Positions 9,426-18,219 of a stretch of 64,000 bases of DNA are shown one piece after another. The stretch covers positions 938,001 through 1,002,000 of the forward strand of contig CP091722.1 in the NCBI GenBank assembly GCA_022009755.1. Direction: 5' to 3'. A program made the position numbers and the translations under genes. The notes beneath the pieces are model-generated. The model was not told the DNA's origin. It searched no databases and was given only the letters and a program-made list of their open reading frames with translations. The stretch comes from Oscillospiraceae bacterium. Its GTDB lineage: Bacteria; Bacillota; Clostridia; Christensenellales; QALW01. Within the stretch, counting starts at the first letter, position 1. Every line of letters begins with the position of its first letter.

Positions 9426-10214
9426 ATGGAAAACAACGAAAATATAACCGACAACTCCGCCCGCGACATGCGCCTTTGCGTGCTGATCGATGCGGACAAC
9501 GCCCCCCGCACCGCCATGAAGGATGTAATGGCGGAAATAGCGGTGTACGGCTCCCCCACCATCAAGCGCATATACGGCGACTGGACAACTCCCCAGCTGG
9601 CCTCCTGGAAAAGCATACTGCTGGAAAACGCCATAACCCCCATACAGCAGTACAGCTACACCACCGGCAAGAACTCCACCGACTCCGCCATGATAATAGA
9701 CGCCATGGACATTCTTTATTCCCGCCGTGTAGACGGCTTTGTCCTGGTTTCCAGCGACAGCGATTTTACCCGGCTTGCCACGCGTCTGCGGGAGGCGGGC
9801 ATGAAGGTATACGGAATAGGCGAAAAAAAGACCCCCGCCCCCTTTATTGTAGCCTGCGACAAATTCGTATATATCGAGGTCATACGGGCCGCCGCCGTGG
9901 AGCAGCGTCTGGAGGACGCCCGGCAGAATGAAAAAAAGGCCGCCAAAAGCACGGCGCGCAAGGTGCCTTCATATATCACCTCTCTGCTTGCCGATTCCGT
10001 TGAGGACCTTGCGGATGAGGAGGGCTACGCCTCCTTGGGTGAGCTCGGCAGCCTGCTTATAAAAAAGCAGCCCGATTTTGACCCGCGCAACTTCGGCTTC
10101 AGCAAGCTGAGCCAACTGGTACGCAGCATCGACCGCTTTGAGCTGGATATACGCCAAAGCGGCAAGCCGCACACCAAGCATATATATGTCCGCGACCGCG
10201 AAGCCGCAAAATGA
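9426..10214 (+). CDS. NYN domain ribonuclease-like protein with C-terminal OST-HTH/LOTUS domain
   Basis: A 262-residue soluble protein. Residues 15-155 form a NYN (PIN-like) domain with its acidic metal-binding residues in LCVLIDADNAP, the D of KNSTDSAMIIDAMDIL, and VSSDSDFTRLATRLREAG. These would coordinate Mg2+ for RNA cleavage. Residues 175-255 (VPSYITSLLADSVEDLA to KHIYVRDRE) fit the OST-HTH (LOTUS) fold, an RNA- or protein-binding winged helix. The combination suggests an RNA-processing or decay enzyme, but the substrate is unknown. The ATG follows AAGGAAAA. It is a single-gene unit between the leu operon and spoIVA. Both domains are recognised from motifs, not from a search. Confidence 0.82.
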   Translation: MENNENITDNSARDMRLCVLIDADNAPRTAMKDVMAEIAVYGSPTIKRIYGDWTTPQLASWKSILLENAITPIQQYSYTTGKNSTDSAMIIDAMDILYSRRVDGFVLVSSDSDFTRLATRLREAGMKVYGIGEKKTPAPFIVACDKFVYIEVIRAAAVEQRLEDARQNEKKAAKSTARKVPSYITSLLADSVEDLADEEGYASLGELGSLLIKKQPDFDPRNFGFSKLSQLVRSIDRFELDIRQSGKPHTKHIYVRDREAAK

Positions 10215-10284
10215 TCCGTACCTTTCCGGCCGCCTTAGTGCGGTCCTTTTTATTTCGGCGGTGCCCCTTGTTTCCAAAGGCCGC

Positions 10285-10322
10285 AGCACAAGCGGTACGA
10301 AATTCTCCGTACCGCTTGTGCT
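10285..10322. terminator. Perfect 15-bp inverted repeat between convergent genes
   Basis: AGCACAAGCGGTACG (10285-10299) and its exact complement (10308-10322) with an 8-base loop lie between the NYN gene and spoIVA. T-rich sequence follows on the plus strand. It probably terminates rightward transcription; it is too strong to be chance. Confidence 0.65.
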
Positions 10323-10339
10323 GAAAAGCTCTCCGTTAA

Positions 10340-10429
10340 TTTTTTATCGTTTTTTTTGCGTTTTTTAACGCTTTTTTTAATGTTTTTTAAGCGTTTTTGA
10401 TGCGTTTTTTATATGTTTTTCGCATTTTT
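10340..10429. other. Nine helically phased T-tracts (predicted curved DNA)
   Basis: T-tracts of 5-8 bases are centred near 10342, 10353, 10363, 10375, 10385, 10396, 10407, 10418 and 10427. The mean spacing is about 10.6 bp, one DNA turn. Phased A/T-tracts bend DNA in one plane. The block lies in the convergent gap between the NYN gene and spoIVA. Confidence 0.65.
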
Positions 10430-10477
10430 GCTCCGATTCATTCTGCATAAATATTCACTATGCTGTATATTTATGCA

Positions 10478-11953
10478 TTAAAGCAGTATGCATATCAGGC
10501 CTCCGCCGCCTTCGTTCACTATCCTTTCCACCGTCATCTGCATCTTTTTCTGCGCCTCTGCCGGCATTCTCACCAGCTTTCCGGACAGCCCCTCCTGTAC
10601 CAGCTCATGCAGGCTTTTGCCGAAAATATTGCTCTCCCATATCTTCGAGGTATCGCTTTCAAAGCCTTCCAGCATCCCCCGCACCATCTCCTCACCCTGC
10701 TGCTCACTGCCCACCACCGGGCTTACCTCGGTTTTTACATCCGCCCGTATCAGGTGCAGGCTGGGTGCGCTCGCCTTCAGCTTTACGCCGTATCTGCCGC
10801 CCTGACGCACCATTTCCGGCTCCTCCAGCACCATATCGTCCATGGAAGGCGCCACCACGCCGTAGCCGGTTTCCTTGGCGGCAGCAAGCGCCGGCGCTAT
10901 TTTATCGTATTCCCGCTTTGCCTCCACCAGTTCCTTTATAATGCTCATCAGCTGGGAATCCCCGCTTATCTCGCAGCCGCACTCCTGCCCCAGCACCTTA
11001 TAGAACAGCTCCGGCTCCGCCGTAAGGCAATAGCATATGCGTCCCTGACCGGGCAGCACCTTTTCCAGCTCAAAGCTTTTTACTATGCCCTCCATATTCT
11101 CAAAGGCTTCGGGCAAAAGCGGATAATCTTTCATTTTTTCCTGCTGCTTTGCCTCCGCAAGCGCCTGTGTGATTTTTTCTATCAGCTCATGCTCGCGGGG
11201 CAGCGCCTGCATCCATCCGGGAAGGTCTATTTCTATGCACCTTAACGGAAATTCGTATAATATGCGTTCAAGCAGCCCTGCTATATCCTCCTTTGTCATG
11301 TTCAGCACATCCATGCCCACCACCGGCACGCCGTACTTTTCCTCCAGCTGAAGCACCTGCTGCTGCGTATCCATATTATACAGATCCGTAGTGTTAAGCA
11401 CTACAATAAAGGGCTTGTTGAGCTCCTTAAGCTCATTTACCACCCTTTCCTCCGCCTCCGCATAGGCTGAACGCGGCATACCGGTTATGCTGCCGTCCGT
11501 GGTCACCACTATGCCTATTGTGGAATGCTCGGCTATCACCTTGCGCGTGCCCAGCTCCGCCGCCTGCTCAAAGGGCATTTCCTCGCTGCTCCACGGGGTG
11601 CGCACCATGCGCGGCACATCGTTTTCCAGGTGTCCTATTACTCCCTGTGCCAGATAGCCCACGCAGTCCACCAGCCGCACCCTCAGCTCCGCCTTTTCCA
11701 GCGTCAGCTTCACCGCCTCATTGGGCACGAATTTAGGCTGCGTGGTCATTATGGTGCGCCCGGACCCGCTTTGCGGCAGCTCATCAACGGCGCGCGCCCT
11801 TACGAATTCATCCTCTATGTTCGGAAGCACCATAAGATCCATAAACCGTTTAATAAAGGTGGATTTACCGGTACGCACCGGCCCCACCACTCCTACATAT
11901 ATGTCGCCTCCGGTTCTTTGCGCAATATCTCTGTAAAGATCAAAGCCCTCCAT
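10478..11953 (-). CDS. spoIVA: Stage IV sporulation protein A
   Basis: The spore-coat basement-layer ATPase that polymerises on the forespore surface. The protein has 491 residues, the family length, and is intact. The N-terminal TRAFAC-like ATPase domain shows the Walker A GPVRTGKST (about residues 24-32), the switch-like QSGSGRTIMTTQPKFVP and VRLVDCVGYLAQG, and the NTTDLYN specificity motif. The middle and C-terminal domains end in NEGGGGLICILL, the conserved tail that targets SpoIVA to the membrane through SpoVM. The ATG at 11953 follows GGGAGG. Presence of this gene argues that the organism forms endospores. A possible sigma-E promoter is listed separately. Confidence 0.97.
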   Translation of the reverse strand: MEGFDLYRDIAQRTGGDIYVGVVGPVRTGKSTFIKRFMDLMVLPNIEDEFVRARAVDELPQSGSGRTIMTTQPKFVPNEAVKLTLEKAELRVRLVDCVGYLAQGVIGHLENDVPRMVRTPWSSEEMPFEQAAELGTRKVIAEHSTIGIVVTTDGSITGMPRSAYAEAEERVVNELKELNKPFIVVLNTTDLYNMDTQQQVLQLEEKYGVPVVGMDVLNMTKEDIAGLLERILYEFPLRCIEIDLPGWMQALPREHELIEKITQALAEAKQQEKMKDYPLLPEAFENMEGIVKSFELEKVLPGQGRICYCLTAEPELFYKVLGQECGCEISGDSQLMSIIKELVEAKREYDKIAPALAAAKETGYGVVAPSMDDMVLEEPEMVRQGGRYGVKLKASAPSLHLIRADVKTEVSPVVGSEQQGEEMVRGMLEGFESDTSKIWESNIFGKSLHELVQEGLSGKLVRMPAEAQKKMQMTVERIVNEGGGGLICILL

Positions 11954-11989
11954 GACAATCCTCCCGCCGATTCATTATTCTTTGTTTAT

Positions 11990-12018
11990 ACTCTATGAAG
12001 CCATAAAGGGTTGTATGC
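11990..12018 (-). promoter_or_regulatory. Candidate sigma-E-type promoter of spoIVA
   Basis: On the minus strand GCATA (12018-12014), a 16-base spacer and CATAGAGT (11997-11990) resemble the mother-cell sigma-E consensus (ATA, then CATACAnT). Two mismatches in the -10 make this tentative. Sigma-E control of spoIVA is known in Bacillus subtilis. Confidence 0.35.
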
Positions 12019-12062
12019 CTGTTTTTTAGACTGCTTTACCTTTTGCCCTGCCGCGCGCAATT

Positions 12063-12091
12063 TTGACAAAAGAGTGGAAAATGCGTATAAT
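12063..12091 (+). promoter_or_regulatory. Perfect-consensus sigma-A promoter of the ABC exporter operon
   Basis: TTGACA (12063-12068), 17 bases, TATAAT (12086-12091), about 65 bases upstream of the first exporter ATG. Confidence 0.85.
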
Positions 12092-12156
12092 AAACTGTTG
12101 CTGCCGCTTTAATAAAACAGCTGCACAACGCAAAAAAACATCAGGGAAACAGTTAA

Positions 12157-13859
12157 ATGAAGCAAATATTCCGCTATATACGGCCCTTTACGGGCAAAAT
12201 AGCCGTGGGGCTTTTGATCAAAACGACCGGCACGCTAATGGACCTTGCGCTGCCGTGGATGCTTGCCGCCATGCTGGATACGGTGGCTCCGTCGGGCAAC
12301 AAGGGCAGCATACTGTTTTTGGGGCTGATGATGGTGCTGGCGGCCTGCATAGGCATATCCGGCAATGTTATTGCCAACCGGATAGCCTCTGCCGTGGCAC
12401 GGGACACCACCCGCACCCTGCGCAGCGACCTTTTTGCAAAATGCATGTCCCTTTCCTGCTCGCAGGTGGAGCATTTCGGCATTCCCTCCCTTGAAACGCG
12501 CCTTACCGGCGACACCTACAATATACACCAGACGGTGGGCATGATGCAGCGCATGGGCGTGCGCGCCCCTATACTGCTGATAGGCGGGCTTTGCTTTTCC
12601 TTTGCCATGGAGGCACGGCTTGCGCTTATAATGACGGCCGTGCTGCCGCTTTTGGGCACAGGGGTGTATTTGATAAGCCGCTTCGGGCGCAGGCTGTATG
12701 TACGCGCGCAGGCTGCGGCCGATTCCATGGTGCGCAAGGTACGGCAGGTGTGCAAGGGAATTCGCGTTATAAAGGCCTTTTCCTCGCAAAAAAATGAAAG
12801 CGAAGCGTTTGAAGCTCTTAACCTCGGCCTGTCCCGCGCCGAACAAAAGGCCGTGCTTACAATGAGTGCAAGCAACCCCGTTATGACAGTGCTGCTTAAC
12901 CTCGGACTTACCGCCGTTATATTAACCGGCGCCTTTTTGGTGCACGGCGGCATATCAACCGCAGGCAAAATCATTGCCTTTATGAGTTACTTTACCATTA
13001 TTTCAAACGCCATGCTGACTGTTACGCGCATATTCACAATGTATTCCAAATGCGCGGCCAGCGCCCAGCGCATAAGCGAGGTAATGGATATGCAGCCCGA
13101 CCTGCCGGTATGCGGCAAAGCGATATACGGGACGACTGCGCCGTAAGCTTTTGCAATGTAAGCTTCTCCTACGGCAGCGCCAAAATACTGGACAATATCA
13201 GCTTTTCCCTTAAAAAGGGGGGATGTTTGGGCATTGTCGGGGCAACGGGCAGCGGCAAAAGCACCATGCTTAAGCTGTGCGAGCGTCTTTACGACCCATG
13301 CCAAGGCGAAATACGGGTTATGGGGCGGGATGTGCGCTCCTACACCGCGCCGCAGCTGCACGCACTCTTTGCGCAGGTGCTGCAAAACGATTTTATTTTT
13401 TCCGGCACTGTACGGGAAAACATCTGCTTTGGGCGGGATATCCCCGACGATGAGCTGATAAGCGCCCTTAAAAAGGCGCATGCCGAATTTGTCCTTGCGG
13501 ACCCTGAGGGGCTTGACCGCATTCTAACCTCGAAGGGCACAAACATAAGCGGCGGACAAAAGCAGCGGCTGCTTATTGCAAGAGCCATTGCCGCAGCCCC
13601 TCCCATACTTATACTGGATGATGCCGCAAGCGCGCTTGACTACCGCACCGACGCCGCCATCCGCAGGGAGCTTGCCGATATCCCCTGCACCAAGATCATA
13701 GCCACTCAGCGTGTAAGCTCCGTTATGCAGGCCGACTGCATAATCGTGCTGGATAACGGCCGCATAGCCGCATCGGGCACTCACGAAGAGCTTCTTGAGC
13801 GCTGCCCGCTTTACCGCGAAATAAGCCTTTCCCAGATAGGAGGTGCCGCGCTTGAATAA
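12157..13859 (+). CDS. ABC exporter half-transporter, subunit A (degenerate catalytic site)
   Basis: About 568 residues after one restored base. Six transmembrane helices fill residues 15-290, followed by an ATPase domain with Walker A GATGSGKST, Q-loop FAQVLQND, signature ISGGQKQR and Walker B ILILDDAASALD. The catalytic Glu after Walker B is Asp, and the H-loop His is Gln (IIATQRVSSV). These changes are the mark of the degenerate-site subunit in heterodimeric multidrug exporters such as TM287/288 or BmrCD. AAA at 13117-13119 is one A short; restoring it gives VCGKSDIRDDCAVSFCNVSF. The start follows AGGGA. The next gene encodes the partner, overlapping by 8 bases. Confidence 0.9.
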
Positions 13860-15657
13860 AACGCATTACAATACAGCAAACAATGCAGCAAACAATGAAA
13901 ACGCCTCCGCAAATTCGCTGTTTTCAAAAAAACGCCGCGGCACCGTACGCCGGCTGCTGGGTTATCTTATGCGTCACCGCCTTGTTGCCGCCCTGGCGCT
14001 TGCGCTTATGCTTATTTCCAACCTGCTCTCGCTTATAGGTCCAAAGCTTTCCGGCGCGGCAATTGACGCAATAGCCATCGGCAATACCGATTTCGGCAAG
14101 GTATTTTTCTACTGCGGCATGATGGCGCTGTTTTACATTTTATCCGCCGCCGTTTCCTATATTGTATCGGTAATTGTCACCCGTTTATCCCAACGCATAG
14201 TGCGGCAAATGCGCAGCGAGGTAATGGAGCATCTGCTGCATTTGCCGGTAGCATATTTTGACACGCACCCGGCGGGCGATGTCATAAGCCGTATCTCCTA
14301 CGATATAGACACCGTAAACGCCACTCTGTCATCGGATTTGCTCTCGGCGCTTGCCTCCTGCGTAACCGTTATAGGCTCCTTTGTTATGATGGCAGTGCTG
14401 TCCCCCGTAATGCTGCTTGTCTTTGCCGTAACAGTGCCTATCGCCGTTATATTTACACGCTTTAAGACACGCCGTATCCAGCCCCTTTTCCGCAAGCGTT
14501 CGGGCAAGCTGGGAGCGCTGAACGGCTATGCCGAAGAGATGCTGAGCGGGCACACCGCCATAAAGGCGGCAAGCCGCGAGGCCTATGTGGACGGCCGCTT
14601 TAACGAGCGCAATGAGGACGCGGTAACGGCTTATTATAACGCCGATTATCACGGCTGCATTGTCGGGCCGTCGGTAAACTTCATAAACAACCTCTCTCTT
14701 GCCCTTATAAGCACGCTGGGCGGCTTCTTGTATCTGTACGGCGGCATAACCCTGGGTACGCTTTCCTCCTTTGTACTCTACTCACGGCGCTTTGCCGGGC
14801 CTATAAACGAAATGGCGGGAATACTTACGGAATTTCAATCCGCCGCAGCAGCGGCGGAGCGCATATTCCGCCTGCTTGACGAGCCCTGTGAAGCTCCCGA
14901 TGCCGCAGATGCCCGCATATTTTCGGATATACGCGGCGATATCGGCTTTTGCGATGTGAATTTTGACTATATACCCGGCAAGCCGACTCTGCGAAGCATA
15001 ACCATGGAGGCAAAGCCCGGCAAGACTCTTGCAATAGTGGGGCCTACGGGAGCCGGAAAAACCACGCTTATAAACCTGCTTATGCGCTTTTATGACGCAC
15101 AAAGCGGCGAAATCACGCTGGACGGCACGCCTGTGACGGACGGAACCAGGGATTCCCTCCGAAAAAGCCTTGCAATGGTGCTGCAGGATGCCTGGCTGTT
15201 TGACGGAACGGTATATGAAAACCTTACCTACGGCAATCCCGAAGCCACAAGGGAGGACGCGGAAGCCGCTGCCAAAGCCGTGGGTATACACGAGTACATT
15301 CTTTCGCTTCCAAAGGGCTATGACACACCTATGAGCGATGAGGGCGGCGGCATCTCCAAGGGACAGCAGCAGCTTATGACGGTGGCGCGCGCAATGCTTT
15401 CCGATGCGCGGGTGCTGATACTGGACGAAGCCACCAGCAATGTGGACTCCCGCACGGAGGCTCTTTTGCAGCGCTCCATAGAGCGGCTTATGAAAAACAA
15501 AACCTGCATAGTGATTGCTCACCGCCTGTCCACCGTGCGCAACGCCGATACGGTGATAGTGCTTAAGGAGGGACGGATAGTGCAGCGCGGAACGCATGAC
15601 TCCCTTGTGGGGGCTCCCGGCTTTTATCACGACCTTTTTTATGCGCAGTTTGAATAA
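13852..15657 (+). CDS. ABC exporter half-transporter, subunit B (canonical catalytic site)
   Basis: About 601 residues: six transmembrane helices (residues 35-320) and an ATPase domain with Walker A GPTGAGKTT, signature ISKGQQQL, Walker B LILDEATSNVD and H-loop IAHRLSTV. The catalytic Glu and His are intact, while its signature motif is altered, exactly complementary to subunit A. The composite dimer would therefore have one active and one degenerate site. I chose TTG at 13852: an AGGAGG lies 8 bases upstream, whereas the GTG at 13843 overlaps that site. The start overlaps the subunit A stop, indicating coupled synthesis. The transported compound is unknown; drugs, lipids or peptides are all possible. 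Confidence 0.9.
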   Translation: MNKTHYNTANNAANNENASANSLFSKKRRGTVRRLLGYLMRHRLVAALALALMLISNLLSLIGPKLSGAAIDAIAIGNTDFGKVFFYCGMMALFYILSAAVSYIVSVIVTRLSQRIVRQMRSEVMEHLLHLPVAYFDTHPAGDVISRISYDIDTVNATLSSDLLSALASCVTVIGSFVMMAVLSPVMLLVFAVTVPIAVIFTRFKTRRIQPLFRKRSGKLGALNGYAEEMLSGHTAIKAASREAYVDGRFNERNEDAVTAYYNADYHGCIVGPSVNFINNLSLALISTLGGFLYLYGGITLGTLSSFVLYSRRFAGPINEMAGILTEFQSAAAAAERIFRLLDEPCEAPDAADARIFSDIRGDIGFCDVNFDYIPGKPTLRSITMEAKPGKTLAIVGPTGAGKTTLINLLMRFYDAQSGEITLDGTPVTDGTRDSLRKSLAMVLQDAWLFDGTVYENLTYGNPEATREDAEAAAKAVGIHEYILSLPKGYDTPMSDEGGGISKGQQQLMTVARAMLSDARVLILDEATSNVDSRTEALLQRSIERLMKNKTCIVIAHRLSTVRNADTVIVLKEGRIVQRGTHDSLVGAPGFYHDLFYAQFE

Positions 15658-15735
15658 AAACAGATTGCTCCTCGCCCGTATAGGTGAAAGTACAGCAGCA
15701 AAAGGCAATATATAAAAGTGCAAAAATTAAAGCAC

Positions 15736-15781
15736 AAAGCGCGAGTCCGTTTCGGGCTCGCGCTTTGCTTTTGTGTTTTTT
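15736..15781. terminator. Bidirectional terminator between exporter and esterase genes
   Basis: AAAGCGCGAG (15736-15745) pairs with CTCGCGCTTT (15757-15766). T-rich runs follow on both strands, serving the rightward ABC operon and the leftward lipoprotein gene. Confidence 0.8.
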
Positions 15782-15803
15782 CTTACAGCCGTAGGCTGTT
15801 TAA

Positions 15804-17866
15804 TTATTTTACTACGGTATATACAGAGCAGGTAACATAGCTTTTTCCGGCTATCTCGGTGGTAAGCTCAATATAATACCCTTTAGCCTTTGCAGGAACG
15901 CTGCCGGTAACGGTACCTTCCTTAACCGTAAGGTCCGCCGTCTGCCATTCCTGATCCATAAAGGTATCCTCATAGCCGTACTTTTTATGACGGCTGTATG
16001 TCATATCCTCCGTAATGTAATAAAGCTTTGCGATAACCTTGTTGGCTGCGGAGTCCGCTTCTATTTTAACATTTATTTTTCTGCCCGAGGGCTGGGAGGC
16101 AAAGCCGGTAAGGGTCGCCCCGCCCTTTACTACAGAATCCGCAAACATCATAATCTCGCCCGGATTCCATCCGCAGCCGTGGGAATGATACATTTTGTTT
16201 ATCATGCTCAGCCTGTCGGCCGGGTTTACCTTTACCGTATCAAGATAGCTCTTGGAGTTGCTGTTTACTGAAAAACAGCTGTCGTCATTCCAGCACAACC
16301 AAAGTATCGGCATATCGGCCTTATCAAAGCGGTCCTTCGCGCTCCAAAGCTGTATGGTTTCCTTGCCGGAGAAATTGTTTTTCATCCATGCAAGGGATTC
16401 ATCAAGGTACCCGGAGCCGTAAACCGGAACGGCAAAGGCAAAACGGTTATCCCAGCCTATGGTTATGGAGCTTATAACTCCGCCCCATGAAATACCCGTA
16501 ACTCCCACCTTATCGGCAGCAACGCGGCTGTCTGCGCGCAGCGCGTTTGCGGCAAGTATGGTCTGCCCCACGGCATGATACATCCACATATTCTCGGCCT
16601 TGCCGGCGGAGGAGCCCATACCGTCGTTATTAGGGGCATTCGTATACCCCTCCTCCTTGAGCGATTTCATAAGCCCGTAGCGCCATGTGGTGTCGGTCTC
16701 GCTGCTGCCTGCGTTTACCGTTGTGGGGAAATACCCGGTGTTATCCATTGCAATGGCGGCATAGCCGCGGTCATTCCACATCTTTACCCACGGCAGGAAA
16801 GCGTGTCCGCCGCCGCCGTGCACCAATACGACCGCCGGCACCGGCGAGGATGCATCGGCATTCTCCGGGAAGCCTATATAGGCAAACACCTTGGTTTGCG
16901 GCCGTTTTTGGTCATACCCTCATACCATACCGCTTTAATGCCGGAATATGTGCCCGTGGGGTTAAGTTCCGCAATTTCATTAAGCACCGGCGTGGTGTTT
17001 ATCGCCTTTTCAAAGCCCTTGGCGATCTTTTCTTCGTTGGTCATGTTTTTATCGTCCTCCTGTTTATGCTCCCAATCGCGGAGCTGTCCCGACATGTTTT
17101 CCGTAAGCGCAAGCTCATCAAATACATAGCTGCCTTCATCGGAAAAGCTGGCGGGTCGCACATCAATATTGAGCGATTCCGTTGTTTTTATATCCTCCAG
17201 CATTGCGTTTTCCCAATACCGGCCCAGCTTATCGCATCTGAAGCTCAGCCAGCCGCAAAAGCCGTCCGGGATGATAACCGCGGAGGGCTTGCCCTGACCC
17301 ATGCCGGAAGGATCGCCCGTTTCCGCCTTGAGAACCGTGCCGTCGGCGCCGGTAAGAACGGCATCCTCCGCAGAAAAATACGCCTGCTTTCCGTTTGCTG
17401 CCGCCACCATGCCCACACCCAGTGTGCCGCCCGTTTTGTTGCACACCCAAAGCCGGAGATAGCTTCCGCCCTCCGAAAAGGCTTTGCTTACGCTTTCACC
17501 CTTGAATGTATAGGACTGACACCACGCATTTGCATCGGGCAAAACCGTGAGCATGCCTTTGCCCTGATCGCACATATCTTTATTATCGGTTACGGAAAGC
17601 TTCGGATTGCTTATGCCGTAGCCCGTTGAAGTCCAGTCAAGGCTTTGGACAAGCTCGGATATCTCGCCCTGCTCAAAGCCCTCTATAAGCTTTTTACCGG
17701 CTTCTTCATACGGTGTTTCCGGAGTTGTTTCGGGCTCGGGAGATGTCTGCCCGGTTTGATCCTGCGCGGGACTCTGCGACGGCGCGGGCGATGCGGTATT
17801 TACATCACAGGCGCACAGCAGCAGCATCAGCGCAGCGGCAGCGATTGCCGCCAGTTTCTTTTTCAT
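15804..17866 (-). CDS. Secreted lipoprotein with N-terminal beta-rich domain and C-terminal alpha/beta-hydrolase (esterase-like)
   Basis: About 687 residues after restoring one base at 16895-16897. The N-terminus is a lipoprotein signal (MKKKLAAIAAAALMLLL, lipobox LCAC) and a Pro/Thr/Ser-rich linker. Residues 60-290 form a beta-rich, carbohydrate-binding-like region that I cannot name. From about residue 330 the sequence is an alpha/beta hydrolase: oxyanion segment VVLVHGGGGHAFLPW, nucleophile elbow GISWGG (Ser in GxSxG), a candidate acid in LCWNDDSC and a candidate His in MYHSHGCGW. The closest general type is the acetyl-xylan-esterase/dienelactone hydrolase group. It is likely anchored outside the membrane and acts on an ester of a polysaccharide or xenobiotic. 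A monocistronic unit. Confidence 0.75.
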
Positions 17867-17944
17867 GTGTATTCCTCCTGATATAATTTTACAAGTGATA
17901 AATAACCGTATTCGGTTTACAAGGGTATTATATAGCGCGGCAAG

Positions 17945-17994
17945 GCATTGTTCAATGCACTATTATAGTTTTTTTTAGCACAATAGAAACTATA
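17945..17994. promoter_or_regulatory. Two inverted repeats in the divergent gap (candidate operators)
   Basis: GCATTG-TT-CAATGC (17945-17958) and TATAGTTT with AAACTATA (17964-17971, 17987-17994) lie in the 353-base gap between the esterase and the DUF1846 gene, 80-130 bases upstream of the esterase start. No other gene is visible in this gap. Confidence 0.3.
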
Positions 17995-18140
17995 TTTTTC
18001 CTATGAGTCGGTATTGTACGGGCTTGCGGCGCTTATTGTTATAAAAATGCTAACGCTGCCGCAGCTTTATGCAACAGGTGCGCACGCCTGCCTTGCCATG
18101 TCCCGTTAATGCCGTAATAAACAAAAAAACGACATTATCC

Positions 18141-18169
18141 TTGACTTTTGCCCCTTAAATACTTACAAT
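18141..18169 (+). promoter_or_regulatory. Sigma-A-like promoter of the DUF1846 gene
   Basis: TTGACT (18141-18146), 17 bases, TACAAT (18164-18169), about 50 bases before the ATG. Confidence 0.75.
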
Positions 18170-18219
18170 AGTCGGGGTATGATTTTTAGGAACAGACTGC
18201 GGACTTTGGGAGGATTAAA

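Noticed and set aside
12235..12846. Minus-strand frames suggesting a gene opposite exporter subunit A
   Set aside because: Composition and lack of start signals mark them as shadows; the plus-strand ABC protein covers the region with all family motifs.
14782..15723. A 313-codon open frame on the minus strand inside the ABC exporter gene
   Set aside because: It is opposite a clear ABC transporter, is arginine/histidine-rich and has no ribosome site; a shadow of high-GC third positions. The same holds for frames such as 5265-6038, 16685-17629, 31243-32655, 49557-50837, 50918-52249, 53956-55167, 56212-57408 and 57451-59525.
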